A stretch of 64,000 nucleotides of DNA from Winogradskyella undariae (GTDB lineage Bacteria > Bacteroidota > Bacteroidia > Flavobacteriales > Flavobacteriaceae): positions 372,001 through 436,000 of the forward strand of contig NZ_JABTEL010000003.1 of assembly GCF_013285155.1 (NCBI RefSeq), written 5' to 3'. Made by a program: the position numbers and the translations under genes. Positions 55,969 to 64,000 of the stretch are shown one piece after another (positions within the stretch are counted from its first letter, which is position 1; each line of letters opens with the position of its first letter). The notes under the pieces are model-generated. The model had not been told where the DNA came from, did not search any database, and was given only the letters and a program-made list of their open reading frames with translations.

Positions 55969-56880
55969 ATGAATTTAAAAAGCTTTTTATGTATAGGAAT
56001 AGGTGTATTAGCCGCAAACACTATGTTTGCTCAAGCTAATATCCTAAATGCAAAAATACCTGAAGAAATAGGTATGAAAACTGAAGCCCAGTTACTTCTA
56101 GATAACGACAAGCCTTTAGAATATGGATATGTTGGAGATAGAGATATCTTATTTTCTAAAATGACTTGGGAAAAGATTGTTTTAGATGAACGCGCTAACT
56201 TTCCTTTATATTTTCCAATAGAAGATAATTTAGGTGAAGATAGAAAGTCTTTATACATGGTGTTAATGCAAAGTATTAATGACGGTATTATACCAAAGGT
56301 ATATGCTGATCCATACTTTACAGAAGAACGTACTATGGAAGATCTTGCTCCTTCATTAAGGAAAGAGGAAATTACTAATGAAGGAATTGATTGGATGAAC
56401 GCCGAAGGTGTTTCAGACACATCTTTAATTCCTGAAGAGTATGTGATTCGTAGAGAGATCGGACCTGCAGATATTAATTCTTATTTAATAAAAGGATTAT
56501 GGTATTTTGATAAACGTCAAGGTGAATTAAAATATCGTATATTAGGTATTGCTCCTGCAGCACCAGATGTTAACTTTATTGATTCTGATGATGAAGCTAA
56601 TAAAGAACCTATCGGATTATTTTGGGTATTTTATCCAGAAATAAGAGAGATTCTTCATGATGCTAAAGCATTCAACAATAAGAATAGCGCTGTGCCATTA
56701 TCTTTCGATCATTTATTAAATAGTAGACGTTTCAGTGGAGTTATCTACAAAGAAGCTAATATTTATGGTGATAGAGAAGTAAAGGATTATGTTGCAGAAA
56801 ATTCATTAATGCAACTATTAGAATCTGAACGTATCAAGGATAGAATTAGAAACTTTGAACAAGATATGTGGAGCTATTAA
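55969..56880 (+). CDS. gldN: Type IX secretion protein GldN
   Basis: 303 residues. Signal peptide (1-22, ending 'NTMFAQ') and the GldN/PorN domain ('EKIVLDERANFPLYFP', 'KGLWYFDKRQGELKYRILGIAP', 'GLFWVFYPEIREIL'). It completes the periplasmic ring with GldK. Last gene of gldKLMN and followed by a strong terminator. Confidence 0.95.
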   Translation: MNLKSFLCIGIGVLAANTMFAQANILNAKIPEEIGMKTEAQLLLDNDKPLEYGYVGDRDILFSKMTWEKIVLDERANFPLYFPIEDNLGEDRKSLYMVLMQSINDGIIPKVYADPYFTEERTMEDLAPSLRKEEITNEGIDWMNAEGVSDTSLIPEEYVIRREIGPADINSYLIKGLWYFDKRQGELKYRILGIAPAAPDVNFIDSDDEANKEPIGLFWVFYPEIREILHDAKAFNNKNSAVPLSFDHLLNSRRFSGVIYKEANIYGDREVKDYVAENSLMQLLESERIKDRIRNFEQDMWSY

Positions 56881-56901
56881 TTAGCTTAACATAAAAGATA
56901 T

Positions 56902-56928
56902 AAACGCCCACTTTTTAAGTGGGCGTTT
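56902..56928 (+). terminator. Terminator of the gldKLMN operon
   Basis: A 12-bp perfect GC-containing stem (56902-56913 with 56917-56928, AAACGCCCACTT) with a TTT loop and downstream T run. Confidence 0.93.
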
Positions 56929-57013
56929 TTTATTTATAAATATTTCAGTCATATTTTTTTAATTATAAAACAAAAATAGACTACCACCTGTACAGTAATG
57001 ACTAACATTTATT

Positions 57014-57021
57014 TACTTTTG
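57014..57021 (+). promoter_or_regulatory. Candidate -7 box of the FAD oxidoreductase gene
   Basis: TACTTTTG only 5 bases before the ATG at 57027. If used, the transcript would be leaderless or nearly so. No -33 TTG; the region has CTG. Confidence 0.38.
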
Positions 57022-57026
57022 TAACT

Positions 57027-58070
57027 ATGAAAGAAGTTAATTATATTGTTGTAGGCTGTGGTTTAGCTAGCATATCGTTTTGTGAAGAATTAAGAGCCAA
57101 TAACAAGACTTTTATTGTGTTTGATGATCAATCACAGAAATCTTCTGTAGTTGCAGCAGGCTTATATAATCCTGTTATTTTAAAACGTTTTTCAGCCGTT
57201 TGGAAAGCAAAAGAACAATTAGCATTGTCTGCTCCACGTTATGCTAAAATTGAGAACGATTTAAATATAAAATTCGATTATAGGTTACCTATTTTAAGAC
57301 GTTTTACTTCTATTCAAGAACAAAATAAATGGTTTAGTGCTTCAGATAAACCGTTATTAGAGCTTTATCTATCTACTAATCTTGTAAAAAATAACAATTC
57401 TTTTGTAGATGCTAACTTTGGATTCGGTGAAGTTTTGCATGCAGGACGTTTAGATACAGAAACACTCATTACAAATTATAGACATTTTTTAATAACTAAC
57501 GATAGTTTTATTGGCACTTCTTTTGTTCATGATAAGATGGAGTTTGTAGATGAAGAGATTCATTATGAAAACATAAAAACAAAGCAGATTGTATTTGCAG
57601 AAGGATTTGGAGTAAAGAATAACCCTTATTTTCATAATATACCACTTGCGGGTTCTAAAGGAGAAATATTAAAGATAAAAGCACCAGATTTAAAAATTGA
57701 TTATGCTATAAAATCCTCAGTATTTGTAATTCCATTAGGTGATGATTTGTATAATGTTGGTGCGACGTATAATAATGAAGATAAAACAAATACACCTACA
57801 GAATTAGCTAAAGAAGAGCTGATTTCTAAATTAAAAACCTTTATCACTTGCGATTTCGAAATTATAGAACACATCGCAGGTGTTAGACCAACGGTTAAAG
57901 ATCGTAGACCTTTAGTTGGTAGACATGCTCAATATAAAAATTTATATGTACTTAATGGTTTAGGAACAAGAGGCGTTATGATTGCACCTTATGTTTCTAA
58001 TCAATTATTTAGGTTAATTGAACATGGTGAAGACTTAGAAAATGAAATAGATATTTCGCGCTTTAATTAA
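57027..58070 (+). CDS. FAD-dependent oxidoreductase (DAO family)
   Basis: 347 residues. N-terminal FAD-binding Rossmann motif 'YIVVGCGLASISF' (~6-18), then a D-amino-acid-oxidase-type domain, and a C-terminal flavin contact region 'HIAGVRPTVKDRRPLVGRH...YVLNGLGTRGVM'. Similar domains occur in glycine oxidases and in MnmC's FAD part, so the substrate could be an amine or amino acid; it is unknown here. Convergent and directly abutting the DUF983 gene. Confidence 0.87.
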   Translation: MKEVNYIVVGCGLASISFCEELRANNKTFIVFDDQSQKSSVVAAGLYNPVILKRFSAVWKAKEQLALSAPRYAKIENDLNIKFDYRLPILRRFTSIQEQNKWFSASDKPLLELYLSTNLVKNNNSFVDANFGFGEVLHAGRLDTETLITNYRHFLITNDSFIGTSFVHDKMEFVDEEIHYENIKTKQIVFAEGFGVKNNPYFHNIPLAGSKGEILKIKAPDLKIDYAIKSSVFVIPLGDDLYNVGATYNNEDKTNTPTELAKEELISKLKTFITCDFEIIEHIAGVRPTVKDRRPLVGRHAQYKNLYVLNGLGTRGVMIAPYVSNQLFRLIEHGEDLENEIDISRFN

Positions 58071-58472
58071 TTAAAGCGTTTTATTTTTTGATTTTTCGAC
58101 TAAATCCTTATCGTAACTCATAAAAATGTTTATCCATATATTACGAGATAACCTCATAATAACAGGCATAAAAGCAATTAATGTTACTACAATTGCAACA
58201 AATGCTGTGGTTAAAGAAAGTTCTAGAATTACAAAAGTTATAATGAAAGCTGCAACTGCAAATGCTACTGCTACTGCATAACTTACGTACATAGAGCCGT
58301 AGAAAAAAGAAGGTTCTATTTCATATTTTGTGTGACAATGAGAACATTCTTTGTGCATTTTAACAACATCTGTAAGTACATAAGGATTTTTATTAATGTA
58401 CATAGATTCTTGGTGACATTTAGGACAAGCACCAAAAAGAATACTATAAAGTTTCATTCCTTTTCTAATCAT
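58071..58472 (-). CDS. DUF983 membrane protein with zinc-finger-like N-terminus
   Basis: 133 residues from ATG 58472 (a TTG at 58508 is in frame but lies upstream of the predicted start of transcription). Two CxxC pairs ('GACPKCHQE' and 'ECSHCHTKYE', ~17-50) probably bind zinc, followed by two transmembrane helices. The start 'MIRKGMKLYSIL' agrees with the family. Function unknown; it is widespread in Bacteroidetes and Alphaproteobacteria. Confidence 0.85.
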   Translation of the reverse strand: MIRKGMKLYSILFGACPKCHQESMYINKNPYVLTDVVKMHKECSHCHTKYEIEPSFFYGSMYVSYAVAVAFAVAAFIITFVILELSLTTAFVAIVVTLIAFMPVIMRLSRNIWINIFMSYDKDLVEKSKNKTL

Positions 58473-58510
58473 AACTAAAACCTTTATTTTTGCGCTTTTT
58501 ACAAGCAAGG

Positions 58511-58518
58511 CAAAGATA
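58511..58518 (-). promoter_or_regulatory. Candidate -7 box of the DUF983 gene
   Basis: TATCTTTG on the minus strand (perfect TAnnTTTG), 38 bases before the chosen ATG. The nearest -33-like TTG is 25 bases further, a little too far. Confidence 0.42.
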
Positions 58519-58584
58519 AAATTTTATTGCTTACTCACTGTAACAATTGTAACTCAAAAAGCAATTGAATTATTTATAAAACTT

Positions 58585-60495
58585 ATGCTAAACATTCACA
58601 ATCTTTCTATATCATTTCAAGGAGAATATCTATTTGAAGAAATCACTTTTAAACTAGGTCCTGGAGATCGTATTGGTTTAATCGGTAAAAATGGAGCTGG
58701 TAAATCTACCATGCTTAAAATTTTATCTAAAGAACAAGAACCAGATACGGGGCAAATTGCTGCAGATAAAGATATGCGAATCGGATTCTTAAAACAGGAT
58801 ATTGATTTCGATTTAGGGAAAACGGTTCTAGAAGAATCATATGAAGCATTCAAAGAAATTAAAGAATGTGAAACGAAACTCGAAGAGATAAATATTCAAT
58901 TAGCAGAACGAACAGATTACGAAAGTGAATCTTATCATCAATTGATGATCGATTTAAACGATATTCAGCATAAATACGAAATATTAGGAGGTTATAATTA
59001 TCAAGGAGAAACGGAAAAAATCCTTCAAGGTTTAGGATTTAAGCGTGAAGATTTTGATAAACTTACCGATACATTTTCTGGTGGTTGGAGAATGCGTATT
59101 GAATTAGCAAAGCTTCTTTTACAGAATAATGATTTACTTTTATTAGATGAGCCTACTAACCACTTGGATATCGAATCGATTATTTGGTTAGAGAACTTTT
59201 TAAAAGGTTACAGCGGAGCCGTTGTAATTGTATCTCACGATAAAATGTTTTTAGATAATGTAACCAATCGTACTATTGAAATTTCATTAGGACGTATTTA
59301 TGATTATAGCAAGCCTTACTCACAATTTTTAGTGTTACGTAAGGAAATGAAAACACAACAATTAGCAGCTCAAAAAAATCAAGAAAAACAAATTCAGCAA
59401 ACTGAAAAGTTGATTGAGAAATTTAGAGCTAAAGCTTCTAAAGCAACAATGGCACAATCTTTAATTAAAAAATTAGATAAGATTGATCGTATTGAAGTTG
59501 ATGAAGATGATAATAGTGTAATGACTTTAAGTTTTCCTGTTTCTGTAACACCAGGAAAAGTGGTTGTTGAAATTGATAACATATCCAAAAAATATGGTGA
59601 TTTACAGGTTTTAAATAAAGTAAACTTAGCGGTTCCTAGAAATATGAAAACAGCTTTTGTTGGTCAGAATGGTCAAGGGAAGTCTACATTGGCTAAGATT
59701 ATTGTAGGTGATATTGAGCACGAAGGAAATTTAAACCTAGGGCATAATGTACAAATTGGTTATTTCGCACAGAATCAAGCAGAATATTTAGACGGTAACA
59801 AAACTGTTTTAGATACGATGATAGATGCCGCTAATGAAACCAATAGAAGTAAGGTTAGAGATATTTTAGGATCATTTTTATTTAGAGGATCTGAGGCTGA
59901 AAAATATGTTAGAGTACTTTCGGGTGGTGAACGTAACCGTTTAGCTTTGGCTAAATTATTGTTGCAACCTTTAAATGTGCTTATAATGGATGAGCCAACC
60001 AATCACTTAGATATTAAATCTAAAAATGTTTTAAAAATAGCTCTACAGAATTTTGAAGGGACTTTAATTTTAGTATCTCACGATAGGGATTTTCTACAAG
60101 GATTAACAGATACAGTTTACGAATTTAAAGATCAAAATATTAAACAATACTTAGGTGATATTGATTTTTACTTAGAACAACGTAATCTTGAGAATTTAAG
60201 AGAAGCTGAAAAAAGGACGGTAATTGCAAATAAGCCTAAAGAAAGCAATAAGCAGAATTACGAAGACCAAAAGAAATTAAAATCTTTAAATAACAAGTTG
60301 AGTAATATTGAATCTAAAATCAATCAACTTGAAAAAGATATAGAAGCTGATGACGCTAAGCTTGCTTCAGATTACGATAAGACAGCTTCAGACCCTAAAT
60401 TTTTTGATGCTTATCAAACAAAGAAAAAATCTTTAGATAAATTATTAAATGATTGGGAGTTGGTTCAAGCAGATTTAGATAAGTTTTCTTCTTAA
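58585..60495 (+). CDS. ABC-F family ATPase (Uup/EttA-like)
   Basis: 636 residues with two ATPase domains and no membrane part. Walker A 'GLIGKNGAGKST' and 'AFVGQNGQGKST'; signatures 'FSGGWRMR' and 'LSGGERNR'; Walker B 'LLLLDEPTNHLD' and 'VLIMDEPTNHLD'. A linker (~245-310) and a C-terminal coiled coil (~570-636) agree with the Uup type. ABC-F proteins act on the ribosome or in DNA repair; Uup is the closest layout. Not next to a target-specific resistance gene. Confidence 0.93.
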   Translation: MLNIHNLSISFQGEYLFEEITFKLGPGDRIGLIGKNGAGKSTMLKILSKEQEPDTGQIAADKDMRIGFLKQDIDFDLGKTVLEESYEAFKEIKECETKLEEINIQLAERTDYESESYHQLMIDLNDIQHKYEILGGYNYQGETEKILQGLGFKREDFDKLTDTFSGGWRMRIELAKLLLQNNDLLLLDEPTNHLDIESIIWLENFLKGYSGAVVIVSHDKMFLDNVTNRTIEISLGRIYDYSKPYSQFLVLRKEMKTQQLAAQKNQEKQIQQTEKLIEKFRAKASKATMAQSLIKKLDKIDRIEVDEDDNSVMTLSFPVSVTPGKVVVEIDNISKKYGDLQVLNKVNLAVPRNMKTAFVGQNGQGKSTLAKIIVGDIEHEGNLNLGHNVQIGYFAQNQAEYLDGNKTVLDTMIDAANETNRSKVRDILGSFLFRGSEAEKYVRVLSGGERNRLALAKLLLQPLNVLIMDEPTNHLDIKSKNVLKIALQNFEGTLILVSHDRDFLQGLTDTVYEFKDQNIKQYLGDIDFYLEQRNLENLREAEKRTVIANKPKESNKQNYEDQKKLKSLNNKLSNIESKINQLEKDIEADDAKLASDYDKTASDPKFFDAYQTKKKSLDKLLNDWELVQADLDKFSS

Positions 60496-60515
60496 GTATT
60501 AAGATTATTTTAACG

Positions 60516-60543
60516 TTTGCACTTCACTATAAAGTTAGTTTTG
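60516..60543 (+). promoter_or_regulatory. Candidate promoter of the RND efflux operon
   Basis: TTTG (60516-60519), a 16-base spacer (short) and TAGTTTTG (60536-60543), 25 bases before the adaptor ATG. Confidence 0.42.
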
Positions 60544-60568
60544 TAAAATACTTACGACTTTAAGCTTT

Positions 60569-61705
60569 ATGTTGAGAAAAATTATTTTATCCGTTATCGG
60601 AGTTGCATTAATTGTTGGTGCATTTTTAGTAGCTAATTATCTAATTGATAATAAGCACAAACCAAAACCTGTAATACCAAAGGTTGTTAAAACAGTACTT
60701 GTAGAAACCGTAAAGAACAAAACTGTTCCTATAGTGATTTCTGCAAATGGTAATTTGGTAGCTAAACAACGGGTAGAATTATATTCTGAAGTTCAAGGTA
60801 TTTTTAAAACGGGGTCTAAATTATTTAAACCAGGTCAGAAATTTAATAAGGGTGAAGCGCTTATTCGCATAGATGCCTCTGAATATTATGCAAGCGTTCA
60901 ATCTGCAAAAAGTGATTTATATAATAGTATCGCTGCTATTATGCCAGATTTAAGATTAGACTTTCCTGAAGTATTTCAAAAATGGCAGGACTATTTAAAT
61001 GGGTATAATTTAAATAAAACAACACCGAAACTACCTGAAATTGTAGAAGAGAAAGAAAATTATTTTATAACAGGTCGTGGCATTGTAAGCGCTTATTACA
61101 ATGTAAAAAACTTAGAACAACGTTTAACAAAATATAGAATTATAGCCCCTTTTTCAGGGATTTTAACAGAAGCCTTAATTACTGAAGGAACTTTTGTTAG
61201 AAGTGGTCAGCAGTTGGGTGAGTTCATTAATCCTTCTGTCTATGAAATGGAAGTTGCAATAAGTAAATCTTTTGCAGATATTTTAAAGGAAGGAGAAAGC
61301 GTAACGCTAACGAGCTTAGATAACACCAAGCAATATGAAGCTAAAGTGTCTCGTGTTAATGGAAGCATTGATGCAACGACACAAACAATTACAGTTTATA
61401 TTGAAGTAAAACATGATGACCTTAAAGAAGGTATGTATCTTGAAGCACAACTTAATGCTGAAAAAGTAGAAGATGCAATAGAAATAGATCGAAACTTATT
61501 ATTAGATAGCGAAGAGGTTTATGTCGTTAGAGATAGCCTATTAGATGTGATTTCTGTAAAACCAGTTCATTTTTCTGATGAAAAGGTTGTTTTAAAGAAT
61601 GTACCAGATGGTACTATAATTTTAAGAAAACCAGTACCTGGTGCTTATGCTGGTATGCATGTTAAGGCAGCTACTAATCCTACAAATACTGATTCTATTC
61701 CATAA
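60569..61705 (+). CDS. RND efflux periplasmic adaptor (HlyD/MFP family)
   Basis: 378 residues. N-terminal membrane anchor (~5-25), biotin-like half motif 'VELYSEVQGIF', a short helical hairpin (~108-190) that includes an unusual 'DLRLDFPEVFQKWQDYLNGY' insertion, then 'YRIIAPFSGILTEALITEGTFVRSGQQL' and a beta barrel and membrane-proximal domain. It links the RND pump to an outer-membrane channel. The permease ATG overlaps its stop (TAATG). No TolC-like gene is in the window. Confidence 0.92.
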   Translation: MLRKIILSVIGVALIVGAFLVANYLIDNKHKPKPVIPKVVKTVLVETVKNKTVPIVISANGNLVAKQRVELYSEVQGIFKTGSKLFKPGQKFNKGEALIRIDASEYYASVQSAKSDLYNSIAAIMPDLRLDFPEVFQKWQDYLNGYNLNKTTPKLPEIVEEKENYFITGRGIVSAYYNVKNLEQRLTKYRIIAPFSGILTEALITEGTFVRSGQQLGEFINPSVYEMEVAISKSFADILKEGESVTLTSLDNTKQYEAKVSRVNGSIDATTQTITVYIEVKHDDLKEGMYLEAQLNAEKVEDAIEIDRNLLLDSEEVYVVRDSLLDVISVKPVHFSDEKVVLKNVPDGTIILRKPVPGAYAGMHVKAATNPTNTDSIP

Positions 61706-64000
61706 TGAGAAAACTAATTGAATATTTTATCAGGTATCATGTTGCTGTCAACATTTTAATTATAGCATTTTTTGTTTTCGGAATAATAGGACTTTTATCT
61801 CTAAAATCATCTTACTTTCCACTTACAGAAACCAAGATTATAAATATTACTATTGCTTATCCTGGTGCATCTCCACAGGAAATAGAGGAAGGTATTGTGC
61901 TTCAAATTGAAGATAACTTAAAAGGTCTTAGAGGTGTTGATCGTGTAACGTCTACATCACAAGAAAATAGTGGTTCTATTACCGTTGAGATTGAAAAAGG
62001 TGAGAATATCGATTTCATGCTTCTCGAAGTTAAAAATGCGGTAGATAGAGTGCCAACCTTTCCAACAGGTATGGAACCTTTAGTGGTTTCTAAACAAGAA
62101 ATTGTTAGAGAAACAATCTCTTTTGCTATCAGCGGAAAAAACATTCCTTTAGTAACTTTAAAAGAATTGGCTCGTCAGGTAGAAACAGATCTGCGTGCAA
62201 TAGATGGCATTTCTCAAATAGAATTGTCTGGTTTTCCTGAGGAAGAAATTGAGATTGCAGTAAATGAAATAGATTTATTAGCTTATAATATTACATTTAA
62301 CGAAGTTGCAGAAGCGGTAACTAACGCTAATATTTTGGTGACAGGCGGTAATGTGAAAACAGATACTGAAGAGTATTTAATTAGAGCAAATAATAAACAA
62401 TACTTCGGAAGTGAGCTTTCTAATATTGTAGTAAGAGCTTCTTCAGACGGAAAAGTAATTCGACTTAAAGATGTGGCCATTATTAGAGATCGATTTTCAG
62501 AAACGCCAAATGCAACTTATTTTAATCAAGAATTAGCAGTAGATATTGCTATTACGAGTACTAATAATGAAGATTTAATTAGTTCTGCAGATAAGATTAA
62601 TGTTTACATAGAAGAATACAATCAGAAACATTCCAATATACGCTTAGATGTTGTTAGGGATTTATCCATAACACTTATGCAACGTACGCAACTCTTAACA
62701 GAAAATGCTATTGTGGGTATGTTGTTAGTATTATTATTTCTATCTATATTTTTAAACATGCGATTAGCGGCATGGGTTGCTTTCGGATTACCTATTTCTT
62801 TTTTAGGAATGTTTATGTTTGCTGCTCAATTTGATGTTACTATTAACGTGTTGTCTCTTTTCGGGATGATTATTGTTATTGGTATTTTAGTAGATGATGG
62901 TATTGTCATTGCCGAAAATATTTACCAACACTACGAAAAAGGTAAGAGTCCTATTCAAGCTGCTATTGATGGTACAATTGAAGTTATTCCACCTGTAGTT
63001 TCAGCAATTATAACAACACTTTTAGCATTCTCATTATTTTTCTTTTTAGACAGTAGGATAGGAGAGTTTTTTAGTGAAGTCGCCGTTATAGTTATATTAA
63101 CATTAATAGTATCCTTAATTGAAGCACTTATTATTTTACCTGCGCATTTAGCACATTCTAAAGCTTTGAGAGCTCAGAAGGTTGATGAGAATCCTTCAAA
63201 AATTAAGCAGTTTTTCTCTTTTATGAGATATATAAATAAAGGAGGTGATATGCTTATGTCTTTTTTAAGAGATAGGGTTTATACACCAATTTTAGATCTT
63301 GTTTTAAGATTTAAATTGTTTTCACTTGGTGTTTTCATAGCTTTATTGGTATTAACATTAGGTTCGCTAGGTGGTGGAGTTATCGGAGTAACTATATTTC
63401 CTAGAGTAGCAAGTGATGCGGCAAATATAGAATTGGTTATGCCAGCAGGTACTAACGTAAAAATCACAGATTCTATTATTTCTTTAATAGAGGAAAAATC
63501 GTTTATTGTAAATCAAGAATTAACTGAAAAATATTTAAAAGGAACAGGTAAACAACTCTTCGAAAATACGATTGTAGATATTAGTAGTAGTTCTAGCGCA
63601 AGACTTAGAATTAATTTGTTACCAGGAGAAGAACGCCCAGACGCTATAAAATCTAATTTAATTACAGATCGATTAGAAGAATTAGTAGGTCCTGTAATTG
63701 GTACAGAACGTCTTATTTATGGTTCTGGTGGGAATTTTGGTGGTAGTCCAGTATCGGTTTCTTTATTAAGTAATAATATAGAAGAATTAAAAGCTTCTAA
63801 ACTAGAGCTTAAAAAGTACATGCAAACAAATCCACTACTTAAAGATATTGGAGATAATGATCCTGCAGGTATTAAAGAGATTCGTTTAGAATTAAAAGAA
63901 AGCGCTTATTTGTTAGGGTTAGACTTACAAACTGTAATGTCTCAAATACGTTCTGGTTTCTTTGGTGCTCAAGCACAAAGGTTTCAACGTGGTCAAGATG
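61705..64000 (+). CDS. RND efflux permease (AcrB/HAE1-type), 3' end outside window
   Basis: The frame is open from the ATG at 61705 to the window end (765 codons visible; family length ~1030). Transmembrane helix 1 (~10-32), pore domain with 'YPGASPQEIEEGI', and TM4 with the proton relay Asp-Asp in 'GILVDDGIVIAENIY', then the second half begins ('GVTIFPRVASDAANIELVMPAGT'). It is a proton-driven tripartite exporter with the adaptor; the substrate could be drugs, bile-like compounds or lipids. It shares a one-base overlap with the adaptor. Confidence 0.93.
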   Translation, partial: MRKLIEYFIRYHVAVNILIIAFFVFGIIGLLSLKSSYFPLTETKIINITIAYPGASPQEIEEGIVLQIEDNLKGLRGVDRVTSTSQENSGSITVEIEKGENIDFMLLEVKNAVDRVPTFPTGMEPLVVSKQEIVRETISFAISGKNIPLVTLKELARQVETDLRAIDGISQIELSGFPEEEIEIAVNEIDLLAYNITFNEVAEAVTNANILVTGGNVKTDTEEYLIRANNKQYFGSELSNIVVRASSDGKVIRLKDVAIIRDRFSETPNATYFNQELAVDIAITSTNNEDLISSADKINVYIEEYNQKHSNIRLDVVRDLSITLMQRTQLLTENAIVGMLLVLLFLSIFLNMRLAAWVAFGLPISFLGMFMFAAQFDVTINVLSLFGMIIVIGILVDDGIVIAENIYQHYEKGKSPIQAAIDGTIEVIPPVVSAIITTLLAFSLFFFLDSRIGEFFSEVAVIVILTLIVSLIEALIILPAHLAHSKALRAQKVDENPSKIKQFFSFMRYINKGGDMLMSFLRDRVYTPILDLVLRFKLFSLGVFIALLVLTLGSLGGGVIGVTIFPRVASDAANIELVMPAGTNVKITDSIISLIEEKSFIVNQELTEKYLKGTGKQLFENTIVDISSSSSARLRINLLPGEERPDAIKSNLITDRLEELVGPVIGTERLIYGSGGNFGGSPVSVSLLSNNIEELKASKLELKKYMQTNPLLKDIGDNDPAGIKEIRLELKESAYLLGLDLQTVMSQIRSGFFGAQAQRFQRGQD

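Overview
The window is a 64 kb stretch of an AT-rich chromosome from a member of the Bacteroidetes, almost certainly a Flavobacteriaceae. The sequence shows the type IX secretion and gliding set gldK-gldL-gldM-gldN, the exosortase variant XrtF with its partner, many short-lipobox lipoproteins, a TonB-dependent receptor with a carboxypeptidase-like plug extension, and almost no Shine-Dalgarno sequences. Instead, genes are preceded by boxes of the form TAnnTTTG, the -7 element of Bacteroidetes housekeeping promoters. The genus cannot be fixed from the sequence alone. No tRNA, rRNA, CRISPR array, insertion sequence, prophage or integrase was seen.

Layout. 1-9.1 kb: the end of a histidine kinase, a lipoprotein, an Mn/divalent-metal NRAMP transporter, a lipoprotein MsrA, a coiled-coil protein of the zinc-ribbon family that has lost its cysteines, a NIF3-like protein, lpxK, and a TPR hybrid histidine kinase. 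9.1-14.2 kb: a tightly packed minus-strand run of a small Cys-rich membrane protein, a GT2 glycosyltransferase, an ECF sigma factor, an NRAMP-like paralogue without canonical metal ligands, lipA and gapA. 14.3-19.4 kb: aquaporin, an ECF sigma/anti-sigma pair, murB with an aminotransferase, and a DUF1573 protein. 19.5-29.5 kb: valS, then the rod-shape operon mreB-mreC-mreD-mrdA-rodA on the minus strand, and purH. 29.7-32.5 kb: a lone MacB-type permease, a GAF protein and the XrtF exosortase pair. 32.6-35.8 kb: a HYC_CC_PP protein, a TonB receptor and a heavy-metal-associated (HMA) protein, probably one metal-handling locus. 35.9-38.7 kb: a LysR regulator with a YeiH-type exporter, and a PAP2 phosphatase. 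38.8-47.0 kb: groL, groES, then the minus-strand run miaB, Ca-repeat lipoprotein, sigma-54 activator, lptE, TPR protein, secG. 47.2-56.9 kb: a membrane protein, topA, a degenerate arginase-fold protein and gldKLMN. 57-64 kb: a FAD oxidoreductase, a DUF983 protein, an ABC-F ATPase, and an RND adaptor with its permease, cut by the window end.

Most genes are core chromosome functions: cell shape and wall (mre-mrd-rod, murB), envelope (lpxK, lptE, secG), protein quality control (groESL, msrA), tRNA and translation (valS, miaB, ABC-F), and motility/secretion (gld). The less ordinary parts are as follows. A folded leader at 33003-33076 sits directly in front of the TonB receptor start and holds a strong Shine-Dalgarno with a three-codon ORF. 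The XrtF pair has no visible substrate in the window. Three proteins keep a recognisable fold but have lost key ligands: the NRAMP-like protein, the arginase-like protein and the zinc-ribbon-like protein. A calcium-repeat lipoprotein is inserted in the miaB-sigma54-lptE-secG run.
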